Assembly (NCBI GenBank): GCA_028688225.1
Contig: JAQTYQ010000006.1
Coordinates: forward strand, 1 to 64,000
DNA from: Opitutaceae bacterium
Lineage (GTDB): Bacteria > Verrucomicrobiota > Verrucomicrobiia > Opitutales > Opitutaceae
Direction: 5' to 3'
DNA length: 64,000 nucleotides
The stretch's first letter is position 1, and each line of letters starts with the position of its first letter. The translations under genes were made by a program, and so were the position numbers. This document shows, in pieces, positions 15,730 through 24,455 of this stretch. The notes beneath the pieces were generated by a model. It ran no database searches and was not told where the DNA came from. It was given only the letters and a program-made list of their open reading frames with translations.

Positions 15730-15824
15730 TTGCCGACTGAAGATTGCCAAATGAAGATTTTCCCCCTCAACCAGCCGACGATCTCGGGTAGCCGTTCGGC
15801 ATTCGACACCCGGCAGTCGGCGCT
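15729..15824 (+). repeat. 7-bp repeats across the TolC-like gene start
   Basis: Units such as ATTGCCG, ACTGAAG and ATTGCCA run in phase from 15729 to 15763 across the ATG at 15751. A second block in opposite orientation (CGGCATT, CGGCAGT) lies inside the coding sequence at 15790-15824, between start codon and hydrophobic signal core. The repeats have become the first 25 codons of the protein. Confidence 0.7.
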
Positions 15825-17286
15825 CCGGCGCGCCTGCCTGCCGGCGCTTGCCTTGGTCTGCGCTCTCGGGGGGCGCGCTGAAACCCTGACGCTCGACGAC
15901 GCCGTCCGGCTCGCCCTGGAGAACAACCGCAGCATCAAGGTCGACGCCTACTCCCGGGCCATCGCCCGGGCCAACCTGTTGTCGGCCTACGGACAGTTCG
16001 ACCCGGCGCTCAACTTCAACCGCAGCTACAACGAAGTCTACACGGCCTCGTCCGCCGCGCCCGAAAACGGCTTTCTCCCGCCGGCCACGCTCATCCAGGG
16101 CGATTACTACAGCCTGTCGCTCGGGGGCGTCCTACCCTGGGGCACGATCTATTCGCTCGGCGGCACTGCGCAAAATCAGCGCGGCACCTACAACGGATTT
16201 GCCAGCAATTACCTCACGACCGGCGGCCTCACCATCACCCAGCCGCTGCTGCGCGGCTTCGGCCCCGGCGCCAACCTGCTGGGCGTGCGGATCGCGAGGG
16301 CCAACCGCGCCCTCTCCGACTGGCAGTACCGCCAGACCGTCATCGACACCATCACCAGCGTCGTGATCGCCTACAGCGACCTGGCCGCCGCCCACGAGAA
16401 TCTGCGCATCGCGCGGAGTTCCCGCGATCTTGCCGCCACGCTGCTCGCCGAAAACGAGAAGCGCTTCAAGGTCGGCAGCATGTCGGCCAACGATGTCGCC
16501 TCGGCGCGCGCCCGCACCGCGTTCCGCGAGGAGGCGATCCTCTTTGCCGAACGGGCCGTGCGCGACACCGACCGCCAACTGCGGCTGCTTCTCGGCGAGG
16601 GGACCTTCCCCGCCGACGGCCCCCTGCTGGCCATCGCCCCGCCGCCGCAACCCGAGGAGGCCGCGCACCCGGCGGAGGACCTGCAGAAAGCCTATGGCCT
16701 GCGTCCCGACTACCAGCAGGCGCGTCTCAGCCTCGAAAAAAGCCGCTACCACGAGACGGCGGCCCGCAACCAGTTGCTGCCGCAGGTGGATTTCGTCGGC
16801 AACTACGGCTACACCGGCTTCGATCAAAGCTTCGCCGCCAGCCGCCGCATGGTGGCCGGCCAGGACAACCGGGCCTACTCCGCGGGCGTGGTGGTCAGCG
16901 TGCCGCTGACATTTGCCAAAGGTCGCGGCGCGGCGCGCGCCGCGCGGCTCGAGCGGTATCAGGCCGAGGCCGATCTCAAGCGCCAGGAGGAGAACATCGC
17001 GCTGGCCGTCGCCACGGCGGCGGGCCAGATCGAAACCACGCAGAAGCGTGTCGCGGCCACGCAGACCGCGCTCAAACTCACCCAGCAGACGCTCGACGAT
17101 GAGATCAAGAAGCTCCGCGCCGGGGCGAGCAGCACGTTCAACGTCCTCTATATCCAGGACCAGCTTGCCGCGGCGGAATACGGTTACTACCAGGCGCGGG
17201 CGGACGAGCGCCGCGCCGCGGCGGCCTACGACCACGAGATCGGCACCGCGCTGGAGGCCCACCACATCGTGCTGGGGGATAAGTAA
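15751..17286 (+). CDS. TolC-family outer-membrane efflux protein
   Basis: 511 residues from ATG 15751. A signal peptide core (LPALALVCALGGRAE) begins only near residue 30, because the N-terminal extension is made of 7-bp repeat sequence. The mature part starts TLTLDDAVRLALENNRSIKV, the classic TolC/OEP opening, and repeats the theme in the second half (LRPDYQQARLSLEKSRY; LPQVDFVGNYGY). Long helices (about 215-290 and 415-490) form the periplasmic tunnel. It would be the outer channel for the HlyD-type adaptor at 3494 and the ADOP permeases. It directly follows an ATPase gene and precedes a four-helix gene and permease. Confidence 0.9.
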   Translation: MKIFPLNQPTISGSRSAFDTRQSALRRACLPALALVCALGGRAETLTLDDAVRLALENNRSIKVDAYSRAIARANLLSAYGQFDPALNFNRSYNEVYTASSAAPENGFLPPATLIQGDYYSLSLGGVLPWGTIYSLGGTAQNQRGTYNGFASNYLTTGGLTITQPLLRGFGPGANLLGVRIARANRALSDWQYRQTVIDTITSVVIAYSDLAAAHENLRIARSSRDLAATLLAENEKRFKVGSMSANDVASARARTAFREEAILFAERAVRDTDRQLRLLLGEGTFPADGPLLAIAPPPQPEEAAHPAEDLQKAYGLRPDYQQARLSLEKSRYHETAARNQLLPQVDFVGNYGYTGFDQSFAASRRMVAGQDNRAYSAGVVVSVPLTFAKGRGAARAARLERYQAEADLKRQEENIALAVATAAGQIETTQKRVAATQTALKLTQQTLDDEIKKLRAGASSTFNVLYIQDQLAAAEYGYYQARADERRAAAAYDHEIGTALEAHHIVLGDK

Positions 17287-17296
17287 GCAATCAGCA

Positions 17297-17345
17297 TTGC
17301 CAAACGCCGAGTGCCGAATGCCGATTTCCCTTTCCCATCTTCCCC
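17297..17345 (+). repeat. 7-bp repeat array, left flank of second four-helix gene
   Basis: Seven 7-mers in phase: ATTGCCA, AACGCCG, AGTGCCG, AATGCCG, then pyrimidine-rich units, ending one base before ATG 17347. Nearly the same as the left flank of the first copy (5602-5633). Confidence 0.78.
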
Positions 17346-17346
17346 T

Positions 17347-17706
17347 ATGAAAAACAACGAATTAAAAGACCGTACCAAGGCATTCGCGCTTCGAGTCCTC
17401 AACCTTGTCGATGCTCTACCGAATACCCGTAAGGGCCGAATCATTAGCGATCAGATTGGCAGAGCTGGAACTGCTGTCGGGGCCAATTATCGTGCCGCCT
17501 GCCGTGCGCGCTCCCGCGCGGAGTTCATCGCCAAGATCGGAGTCGTGGAAGAGGAAGCCGATGAATCCGCGTTCTGGCTCGAGCTGATTGACGAAAGCGG
17601 CGTCATCACGGCAGCGAAACTCCAGGCGCTGCATGACGAAGCAGTGGAAATCACCGCGATCATGGCCAGTTCCCGCATCACGGCTTCCCGCAACCGGGGC
17701 CGCTGA
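17347..17706 (+). CDS. Four-helix-bundle protein (23S rRNA intervening-sequence family), copy 2
   Basis: 119 residues starting MKNNELKDRTKAFALRVLNL. It is almost identical to the protein at 5648 across the central helices (GRAGTAVGANYRAACRARSR and IAKIGVVEEEADESAFW) and differs mostly in helix 1, helix 4 and the tail. As with copy 1 it lies between a transporter gene and an ADOP permease gene, with a TGCCGA-oriented array before it and a complementary TTGGCAC-oriented array after it. The repeated context suggests that gene and flanks moved or were copied together. The function of the family is unknown; protein pentamers with RNA-binding surfaces are known for homologues. Confidence 0.88.
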   Translation: MKNNELKDRTKAFALRVLNLVDALPNTRKGRIISDQIGRAGTAVGANYRAACRARSRAEFIAKIGVVEEEADESAFWLELIDESGVITAAKLQALHDEAVEITAIMASSRITASRNRGR

Positions 17707-17710
17707 CATC

Positions 17711-17745
17711 ATTTGGCACTCGGCAATCGGTATTCGGCACTTCAA
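17711..17745 (+). repeat. 7-bp repeat array, right flank of second four-helix gene
   Basis: Five 7-mers in phase (ATTTGGC, ACTCGGC, AATCGGT, ATTCGGC, ACTTCAA) that run into the ATG 17745 of the third permease. Opposite in orientation to the left flank. Confidence 0.78.
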
Positions 17746-20195
17746 TGCTCTCCGACCTCCGCTTCGCCCTCCGCTCGCTCGCCAAGTCCCCCGGCTTCAC
17801 CGCCGTGGTCGTGCTCTCGCTCGCGCTGGGCATCGGGGCCACGACAACGGTGTTCTGCTGGATCGAAAACCTCCTGCTGCGTCCGTACCCGGGCGTCGCT
17901 CGCCAGCAGGATCTCGTCATCCTTACCACCAGCTACGGCAGCCGAATGTGGGACACTCTTTCCCTGCCCGATCTGCGCGACGCCGCGGAGTTGAAGGACA
18001 TTTTCGCCGGCATCGCCGGCTCGCAGCAGACCCCGGCCCATCTCACCGTCGACCGCCACCCTGAATGGGTCTACGGACAGATTGTCACCGCCAATTTTTT
18101 CGCTGTGCTGGGCGTAAAGCCGATCCTCGGCCGCGCCTTCCTGCCCGAGGAGGATGAGAAGCCGGGCGGTCATCCGGTGCTGGTCATCAGCGAGCATTGC
18201 TGGCGGCGCAACTTTGCTTCCGATCCCGCCGTCATCGGCCGCGTTGTCGATCTCAACCGCCATGCCTTCACCATCGTCGGCGTCGCACCCGCGGATTTCA
18301 GTCGCGGCGACACGACCGGGCTGAGCGTCGATTTCTGGGCGCCGGTCATGATGCACCGGGAGGTCGCGTTCTCCGGCGCCGACGCCAGCCAGATTCTCCA
18401 GCGCTACGCCCGCTGGTATCACACGCTTGCACGCCTGCAACCGGGCGTGACGGTCGGGCAGGCGCGCGCGGCGCTCGATACGCTATCCGCACGGCTCGCG
18501 CGCACCTGCCCCGACACCAATCGCGACATTCGTCTGCATGCGCGGCCGCCCTGGAACTCCACTTACGGCGCGGCGGCCATCTTCCGCCCCGTCCTCCGGC
18601 TGTTGCTGGCCGTCTCGCTCGGCGTGCTGCTGATCGTCTCGGCCAACGTCGCCAATCTCCTGCTCGCGCGCGCCACCAGCCGCCGCCGGGAAATCGCCGT
18701 GCGCCTCGCCGTCGGCGCCAGCCGCCCGCGCCTCGTCCGGCAATTGCTCACGGAGAGCCTCGTGCTCGCCCTGCTTGGCGGCGCGCTCGGCGTGCTGCTC
18801 GCCTATTGGACGGTGGACCTCTTCCCGCTGTTTCTTCCGCGCACGTATCTGCCGATCGACCTCGGGCAGGCCGTCGATCTGCGCACGCTCGCCGCCGCTC
18901 TCGGCCTGACGCTGGTCACCAGCCTCCTGTTTGGCCTCGTGCCGGCGCTCCAGTCCACGAATCCACATCTGGAAGAAGCACTCAAGGAGGGTGGCCGCAC
19001 GTCGGACGCTGGCCCCCAGCATCGCGCCCGCAGTCTGCTCGTTGTCACCGAGGTCGCCCTCGCGCTCGTGCTGCTCGTCGGTGCCGGTCTCTGTCTCAAG
19101 GGTCTCCGCCGGTCCCGTGAGGTCGACACCGGCCTCGATTCCCGCGGCGTGCTCCTCGCCGGCCTGCGCATCGGTATGAACGGCTACACGCGCGACACCG
19201 CTCCCGCGTTCTACCGTGCATTGCGCGAGCGCATCGCCGCCTTGCCCGGCGTCGAGTCCGCCGCCCTCGCCAACTGGTTCCCGCTCGGCTTCGAGGACAC
19301 CGGCAGCGACACTATCGATGTCCCCGGCTACCCGCGCCGTCCCGGCGAGCAACTCAGCTACCGGCGCGCGATCGTGTCGCCCGGTTACTTCGCCACACTT
19401 CGCATCCCGCTCGTCGCCGGCCGCGATTTCACCGACGCCGACGACGCCCAGGCCCCGCGCGTCGCCATCATCAACGAGATCATGGCGCAACGGTTCTGGC
19501 CGGGACAGGACGCCGTCGGCCGCACGTTCACGTACGGTGGCAAGACCACGATCATCGGTGTCGTCCGCACCGGCAAATACCGCGCGCTGAACGACGCGCC
19601 CGAATGCTTCTTCTACCTGCCCGCCAGCCAGGCTGCGTGGCAGCTCGACCTCGATCTCTGCGTGCGCGCGGCCCAGGGCGAGGCGGCTGATCCTTCCGCC
19701 CTCGCGGGCCGGCTTCGCGAGGAGATTCACCGCCTCGATCCCGCGGTGGAGATCTGGCAGACTTTACCGTTTGCCGCCTACATCGCGGCGGCCTCGCTAC
19801 CGCAAAAAATCGCAGCAAGTCTGCTGACCTTCCTCAGCCTTGTCGCGCTGGTGCTCGCGGCCATGGGCGTCTACGCCGTGATGGCCTACGCGGTCAGCCA
19901 GCGGACGCAGGAATTCGGCGTGCGCATGGCCCTCGGCGCAACCCCCGGCGAAATCCTGCTCCTGGTGCTGAAGCGTGGCCTTGCGCTGGCGGCCATCGGC
20001 ATGGGCTGCGGCCTCGTGCTCGCTGTGCTGGGCACGCGTTTGCTGGCGGGTTTCCTCTACGGCATCAGTCCGTTCGATCGGCTCACCTTCATGGGCGTGC
20101 CGCTGCTGCTGGGCCTCGTGACCGTCCTTGCCTGCTGGCTCCCCGCCCGCCGCGCGACCAAGGTGAATCCGATCGAAGCCCTGCGCGCGGAATGA
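17745..20195 (+). CDS. ADOP-type ABC permease, copy 3
   Basis: 816 residues starting MLSDLRFALRSLAKSPGFTA. Order of elements: first helix (VVVLSLALGIGATTTVFCWI), periplasmic core, first FtsX unit (LLIVSANVANLLLARATSRR; VRLAVGASRPRLVRQLLTES), middle helix (LALVLLVGAGLCLKGLR), second core with QRFWPGQDAVGRTF, and C-terminal FtsX unit (TQEFGVRMALGATPGEILLL) ending PARRATKVNPIEALRAE. It is more divergent from copies 1 and 2 than they are in their N-terminal helices. Probable ATPase is 15064 and channel 15751, with which it forms one block interrupted by the four-helix gene. Substrate unknown; MacB relatives export macrolides, peptides or lipids. Confidence 0.92.
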   Translation: MLSDLRFALRSLAKSPGFTAVVVLSLALGIGATTTVFCWIENLLLRPYPGVARQQDLVILTTSYGSRMWDTLSLPDLRDAAELKDIFAGIAGSQQTPAHLTVDRHPEWVYGQIVTANFFAVLGVKPILGRAFLPEEDEKPGGHPVLVISEHCWRRNFASDPAVIGRVVDLNRHAFTIVGVAPADFSRGDTTGLSVDFWAPVMMHREVAFSGADASQILQRYARWYHTLARLQPGVTVGQARAALDTLSARLARTCPDTNRDIRLHARPPWNSTYGAAAIFRPVLRLLLAVSLGVLLIVSANVANLLLARATSRRREIAVRLAVGASRPRLVRQLLTESLVLALLGGALGVLLAYWTVDLFPLFLPRTYLPIDLGQAVDLRTLAAALGLTLVTSLLFGLVPALQSTNPHLEEALKEGGRTSDAGPQHRARSLLVVTEVALALVLLVGAGLCLKGLRRSREVDTGLDSRGVLLAGLRIGMNGYTRDTAPAFYRALRERIAALPGVESAALANWFPLGFEDTGSDTIDVPGYPRRPGEQLSYRRAIVSPGYFATLRIPLVAGRDFTDADDAQAPRVAIINEIMAQRFWPGQDAVGRTFTYGGKTTIIGVVRTGKYRALNDAPECFFYLPASQAAWQLDLDLCVRAAQGEAADPSALAGRLREEIHRLDPAVEIWQTLPFAAYIAAASLPQKIAASLLTFLSLVALVLAAMGVYAVMAYAVSQRTQEFGVRMALGATPGEILLLVLKRGLALAAIGMGCGLVLAVLGTRLLAGFLYGISPFDRLTFMGVPLLLGLVTVLACWLPARRATKVNPIEALRAE

Positions 20196-20199
20196 CGTG

Positions 20200-20283
20200 A
20201 ATGCCGATTTCCCAATGCCAAATGCCGACTGAAGCCGCCGTCTGCCATTCGGCACCCGGCATTCAGCAATCTCCATTCCCATG
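20200..20283 (+). repeat. 12-unit 7-bp repeat array without insert, second copy
   Basis: Twelve 7-mers in phase from AATGCCG (20200) to TCCCATG (20277-20283). Unit order nearly matches the array at 8545-8628, including the middle switch of orientation after ACTGAAG. Its last unit again holds the ATG of an ADOP start remnant. Confidence 0.8.
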
Positions 20284-20301
20284 AACGATCTCCGCTTCGT
20301 T
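20281..20301 (+). pseudogene. ADOP permease start remnant, second copy
   Basis: Codons from ATG 20281 read MNDLRFV, the usual ADOP N-terminus, and then lose any similarity; the frame ends at TAA 20436 without permease features. It is matched by the remnant at 8626, which has the same repeat leader. Confidence 0.55.
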
Positions 20302-20484
20302 TCTCATTCACGCGCAAGTTCACCGCTTCACGCTTACTCCCCGATCATGCGTGCACGATCAGCCGGCCTTGCAACCGGTTTTCAACGGCTAATAACGCAC
20401 CGGTCACGACGGGAGGCGTTGCGCCCGCGGTGTTAAGCCAATTGCCTCCGCGCCGATAAGCGCATTGCCCCGCCGCCGATTCCC

Positions 20485-20640
20485 ATGCCCCTGATCACCA
20501 CCCTTCGACTCATCACGGCCATCCTGGCCGCCGGTTGGCTGCTGCGGCCGCTCGACGCGCAGGAGCAGCCTTCCGCGTCGGAGAAAAGTGCGCCGCTCCA
20601 TGCCGGCAAGGTGCCAGAGCGCATTTATCATACCGCCCGG
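20485..20640 (+). pseudogene. 5' fragment of a DUF5916 gene (duplicate of 11398 start)
   Basis: About 52 codons from ATG 20485 repeat the signal peptide and first mature residues of the DUF5916 protein at 11398 (LRLITAILAAGWLLRPLDAQ and EKSAPLHAGKVPERIY). The upstream DNA is also copied: 20353-20640 matches 11270-11556 with substitutions. Similarity ends near 20640, where a piece of an unrelated kinase gene begins in another frame. It is a truncated duplicate, not a working gene. Confidence 0.75.
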
Positions 20641-20642
20641 CT

Positions 20643-21005
20643 CTCTGGTACCAGCGCGCCGTCTTCGACTATCGGACCGACCGACCGGTCTCGCTGGCGC
20701 AGGAGAAGGCACGACCCGACGCCGTGCTGCTTTTTGACGGCGTGTTCCTCCTTCGCCCGGCGCTGCGTCTCCGCTGGGATTTTTCGATCTTCGTGCAAGC
20801 CGACTTCCCGGTCACCGTCGCCCGGACCGAAACACGGGATCAGCACCTGTTCGGCGACGCCGCGGCGGTGCGGCGCCGCTACGAGGCGCGCTATGTCCCG
20901 GGGCAGCGGCTCTATATCGAGTCCGAGTATCCTCAGACGCACGCCTCGGTCATCATGCACAACAACGACCCCGCCAACTCGGGCTTGGATCTCCGCGCCT
21001 GTTGA
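20643..21005 (+). pseudogene. 3' fragment of a uridine-kinase-like gene
   Basis: A frame joined directly to the DUF5916 fragment encodes the C-terminal 120 residues of a uridine kinase / phosphoribulokinase-type P-loop enzyme: YQRAVFDYRTD, PDAVLLFDGVFLLRPALR, WDFSIFVQADFPVTVART, ETRDQHLFGDA, RRRYEARYVPGQRLYIESE and IMHNNDPANSGL. The N-terminal half with the Walker A motif is missing and no start fits. The junction at about 20640 is therefore a recombination scar between two broken genes. Confidence 0.75.
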
Positions 21006-21091
21006 CGGGCCCCGCCGGTTCACAGGTTTATCCTTCATCCCAGGCTTTCCCCCTCAACATCCCAGCTAATTTTGCCAACCTGAATTCCACC

Positions 21092-22465
21092 ATGAAACTA
21101 GCGACTCCATCCTGTCTCCGGCTCCAACTGCTGGCCGGCGTCCTCGCACTGCTGGCCGCCTCACCGGCAGGCGCCACGGACGAGCCCATTCCCGGTCTCG
21201 TCACCGACTGGTCGCTGTCGCAGACGGCGCCGGTGAATGACATCGACGTCGAACGGTATCCCGACGCGCAACTGCAGAAGTTCCTGCAATGGCAGCCGGT
21301 GCAAAGCGAACCCACCGGCCTGGTCGACGTCGCGCATCTCCGGCAACCGTTTCCCGGCATAAACTCCTACTGCGTTTACGCCCGGACCACACTGCACGCC
21401 GAACGGAAGGAAATGCGGGCCTTCACCCTCGGCTGCAGCGGCGCCCTTTCCCTTTACCTGAACGGCCGGGTGCTCTTTCGCAGCCAGGGCGACGGGCCAG
21501 GCCGTGATCCGTCGTCCTCCGGCAGCCTCGGTTGGAGCAATACGATCTGGCTATCGTTGGAAGAGGGCGACAACGAGGTGCTGCTCGCCGTTTCCCCCAC
21601 TGCCGCCGGCTGGAGCTTCAAAGGGCGCGACCTCGACGCGATCTACCTGCACCCCGCGGGCACGAAACTTTGGGAATTGTCCGGCTTGGCCGAGATGCCC
21701 GAATCGGTCGCCTACGACGCACAGCGGCAGGTGCTTTACACTTCCAACTTTGTCAACAATTGCATCTGCAAGCTCAGCCTCGACGGGCACATGATCGCGT
21801 CCCCCTGGGCCACCGACCTGAAAGCCCCGGGAGGGGTGAAGTTTTCCCGTGGGAAGTTATATACGGCGGAGCGCTCCGGGGTCGCAGAGATCGATCCTGA
21901 CAGCGGGACCGTCACGCAGCGGTTTGCGCTCGAGGGAGCCCCCTTCCCCAACGATCTGTGCCTCGACGAATCGGGCGCGATCTACGTCAGCGATTCGCAG
22001 ACCAACCGCATCTACAAGATCACCGATGGGAAAGCCGAGCTCTGGCTGCAGGACGCCGCGATCAACCTCCCCAACGGCCTGATGGTCACGAAGGAAAAAC
22101 TGCTGGTCGACGTCATGAGCGATGGAACGATCAAGGCGGTGGACCTGGCCACCAAGCGGGTGGAGACGTACGTCACCCTCGGCGACGACAAGGCCGACCC
22201 GGAGCGCACCAGCCGGATGCTGCCCCACGGGGCGCTCCTGGACGGACTCGTGAGCGACGGCAAAGGCGGCTGTCTGTTTTCCGACTATTTCGGCCGGATC
22301 TTCCACGCCGATGCGGCCGGCCGGAAAACCCTGCTGCTCGACCGATCGGGACCGCGTCAGTTCTGCGCCGATTTCGAGTACGTTCCCGACCTAGGCCTCC
22401 TCGTCATTCCGTCACTCTTCGAGCACCGGCTGACCGCCTACCGGATCAAGGTGGAGGACCTGTGA
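21092..22465 (+). CDS. Secreted SMP-30/NHL-type beta-propeller protein
   Basis: 457 residues from ATG 21092 with a signal peptide (LQLLAGVLALLAASPAGA). Residues about 30-195 form a beta-rich domain resembling the jelly-roll modules fused to carbohydrate-active proteins (GALSLYLNGRVLFRSQGDGP; WLSLEEGDNEVLLAVSPTAA). Residues about 200-455 resemble an SMP-30/gluconolactonase/NHL propeller with repeats such as LYTSNFVNNCICKLSLDG, IYVSDSQTNRIYKITDGKAE and CLFSDYFGRIFHADAAGR. It is probably periplasmic or exported. Substrate or ligand is unknown. It may be cotranscribed with the lipoprotein gene 22571, 105 bp downstream. Confidence 0.8.
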   Translation: MKLATPSCLRLQLLAGVLALLAASPAGATDEPIPGLVTDWSLSQTAPVNDIDVERYPDAQLQKFLQWQPVQSEPTGLVDVAHLRQPFPGINSYCVYARTTLHAERKEMRAFTLGCSGALSLYLNGRVLFRSQGDGPGRDPSSSGSLGWSNTIWLSLEEGDNEVLLAVSPTAAGWSFKGRDLDAIYLHPAGTKLWELSGLAEMPESVAYDAQRQVLYTSNFVNNCICKLSLDGHMIASPWATDLKAPGGVKFSRGKLYTAERSGVAEIDPDSGTVTQRFALEGAPFPNDLCLDESGAIYVSDSQTNRIYKITDGKAELWLQDAAINLPNGLMVTKEKLLVDVMSDGTIKAVDLATKRVETYVTLGDDKADPERTSRMLPHGALLDGLVSDGKGGCLFSDYFGRIFHADAAGRKTLLLDRSGPRQFCADFEYVPDLGLLVIPSLFEHRLTAYRIKVEDL

Positions 22466-22570
22466 TCCATGAACGTGCGGGTTCAGCAAGACATGACACA
22501 ATCCGCATTTCTCATCGGTCTCGTGAGGATCGTCACGGCTTTGGGGTGTCGATCAATCTCGCCTCATACC

Positions 22571-23434
22571 ATGCGGATCTTTCGTTGCACGGTGGCGCTC
22601 GCGCTGCTGATTTTCCTAACCGGATGCGTAACCGCAGGGACGGGTTTCAAGTCGGATGTCTCGTCCGAGGCCCATCCGTGGACGCATCTGCGGTTCAGGA
22701 ACAGCGCAGACAACCTCCGGTTCGCCATCCTGGCCGATCGAAACGGCGGCTGCCGCCCCGGCATATTCGAAGACGCCGTCCGGAAGTTGAACCGGCTTCA
22801 ACCCGACTTCGTGATGTGCGTCGGCGACCTGATCGTCGGAGCGCCCGATGACCCCGCCTCCTTGGCCAAAGACTGGGATGAAGTGGAGAGCATGGTCCAG
22901 ACGCTGGAGATGCCGTTTTTCCATGTGGCCGGAAATCACGATATTGGGAACACCCATACGCTGGCAGCGTTCCGCGAACGGTTCGGCAGCCCCTACTATC
23001 ACTTCGTCTACCGCGATGTGCTCTTCCTCTGTCTTGACACCGAAGACCCGCCGGAGGGCCATATCGGCAGCGAGCAGACGGACTATTTCCGAAAAGTATT
23101 GCAAGCGCACCCGCAGGTGCGCTGGACCCTGGTTTTCATGCACGAACCGCTCTGGGAGATGAAGGGGGAGACGGGGTTTGGCGCCATCGAGGCCCTGCTG
23201 CAGGACCGGCCTTACACGGTCTTTGCCGGCCACTGGCATTCCTATGCAAAGACCGTGCGCAACGGCAGAGATTACTACCGGCTGGCCACGACGGGCGGCG
23301 CAAGCGGGCTGAAGCCAGAAGCCGGGCAATTCGACGAAATTGCGTGGGTGACCATGACCGAGAAGGGGCCCGTCCTCACGAATCTGATGCTCAACGGTAT
23401 TCTGGATGACACGCTGGGGAAACCCAAAGATTGA
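22571..23434 (+). CDS. Lipoprotein calcineurin-like metallophosphoesterase
   Basis: 287 residues from ATG 22571. This start is chosen over 22469 because it begins a clean lipoprotein signal MRIFRCTVALALLIFLTGC with lipobox LTGC. The phosphoesterase motifs are FAILADRNGG (usually D-x-H, here D-x-N), VMCVGDLIVGA, FFHVAGNHDIGN (GNHD), VFMHEPLWE and FAGHWHSYAK (GHxH). The first metal motif is atypical, since the usual His is Asn. The protein is probably anchored to a membrane facing the periplasm. Substrate unknown. Confidence 0.85.
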   Translation: MRIFRCTVALALLIFLTGCVTAGTGFKSDVSSEAHPWTHLRFRNSADNLRFAILADRNGGCRPGIFEDAVRKLNRLQPDFVMCVGDLIVGAPDDPASLAKDWDEVESMVQTLEMPFFHVAGNHDIGNTHTLAAFRERFGSPYYHFVYRDVLFLCLDTEDPPEGHIGSEQTDYFRKVLQAHPQVRWTLVFMHEPLWEMKGETGFGAIEALLQDRPYTVFAGHWHSYAKTVRNGRDYYRLATTGGASGLKPEAGQFDEIAWVTMTEKGPVLTNLMLNGILDDTLGKPKD

Positions 23435-23524
23435 GCGGAATGTACTTATCGCAGCACCGGACCTGTGGCCGGAACGAGTCGCGCCGGCCGTAGTCGTGGT
23501 TGATCTATCAAGTTAGGCACTTCC

Positions 23525-23959
23525 ATGGAACCTCGCATAAGTATCATAACTCTCGGTGTGAGCGATCTGCCACGTGCTATTCGGTTCTATCGAGACGGTC
23601 TCAGGTTTCCCACCGACGCGAAGGACGACTCGCCGATTGCGTTCTTCATGACCGGGGGCGTCCGTTTAGCCTTGTATCCGAGGCAGGGGCTGGCAGCGGA
23701 CATCTCTGCTGAGCTTGAGCTCTCGCCAAGCGGCTTTGGCGGAATCACATTGACGCACAATGTGAGAATGAAGGAAGAAGTGGCTCGAGTTCTGGCGCTG
23801 GCCGAGAAAGCCGGTGGCAAGATCGTAAAGCCTGCGCAGGATGTGTTTTGGGGAGGGCACAGCGGGTACTTTTCTGACCCCGATGGGTACTTCTGGGAAG
23901 TCGCCTGGGACCCGATATTCTCTTTTGATGAGTCAGGTTCCCTTCTCATTCAACAATGA
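23525..23959 (+). CDS. VOC-family (glyoxalase/bleomycin-resistance fold) protein
   Basis: 144 residues containing a paired beta-alpha-beta-beta-beta module: SIITLGVSDLPRAIRFYRDG at the N-terminus, AFFMTGGVRLALYPRQGLA in the middle, GITLTHNVRMKEEVARVLAL and the closing GYFSDPDGYFWEVAWDP near residue 120. This matches the VOC superfamily, common as lone genes of unknown substrate. The DPDGYxWE motif holds the usual metal-binding Glu. Base composition is lower in GC than the flanks. It is followed at once by a GNAT fragment. Confidence 0.88.
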   Translation: MEPRISIITLGVSDLPRAIRFYRDGLRFPTDAKDDSPIAFFMTGGVRLALYPRQGLAADISAELELSPSGFGGITLTHNVRMKEEVARVLALAEKAGGKIVKPAQDVFWGGHSGYFSDPDGYFWEVAWDPIFSFDESGSLLIQQ

Positions 23960-24048
23960 CAATCAGGCCGGCGAGTTTCCGGAACCGACGGCTCATCTTT
24001 GACGTGAGCGTGTCTAGCAGCCTGTCGGGCGCGGCAGCGTGTTGGAAT

Positions 24049-24270
24049 TTGGGAAGCGTGCGTCTGCGCGTTCGAGAGCAGAATAAGCGGGCGATATCTT
24101 GTTACGAGAAAGCAGGTTTTGCTGTCGTCGAAAGTGGAGAAAAAGAAATCGGGGGAGCGCGTATCCGTTTTCTCGAAATGGCGCATTACCATTACCTGCA
24201 GAAGCCGAATAAAAGTCCGGTGCCAACGCGAGAAGCTGCCACGCCAGCCCCTCGCGTGACTCATTTTTAA
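24049..24270 (+). pseudogene. 3' fragment of a GNAT acetyltransferase
   Basis: The segment RLRVREQNKRAISCYEKAGF followed by VVESGEKEIGG and IRFLEMAHYHY is the C-terminal half (motif A end plus motif B) of a RimI-like GNAT enzyme. Sequence before 24049 in this frame shows no GNAT features and the acetyl-CoA loop is absent. The remnant overlaps the end of a frame beginning at 23956, which is probably not a real start. The next 185 bp (24271-24455) hold nothing recognisable. Confidence 0.7.
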
Positions 24271-24455
24271 AGTTGATAGAATGTTGGGAGGTGAGTCGCC
24301 GCTGACCCTCAGCCTCATTACCTCGGCTGCTATGCGGTTTTGCGGGCTTCGACCCGTATGCCATCGTTTGCCGGAGTCCCATGTTCGCGGTTGTCACGCC
24401 GAACGCCCGCGGCCAACTTCTGCCGCAAGCCAGACCAAGTTAATCATTTTCACCC

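Noticed and set aside
23956-24048. Start of a full gene before the GNAT fragment
   Set aside because: The 5' codons show no GNAT features and the acetyl-CoA-binding part is missing, so it is called a remnant.
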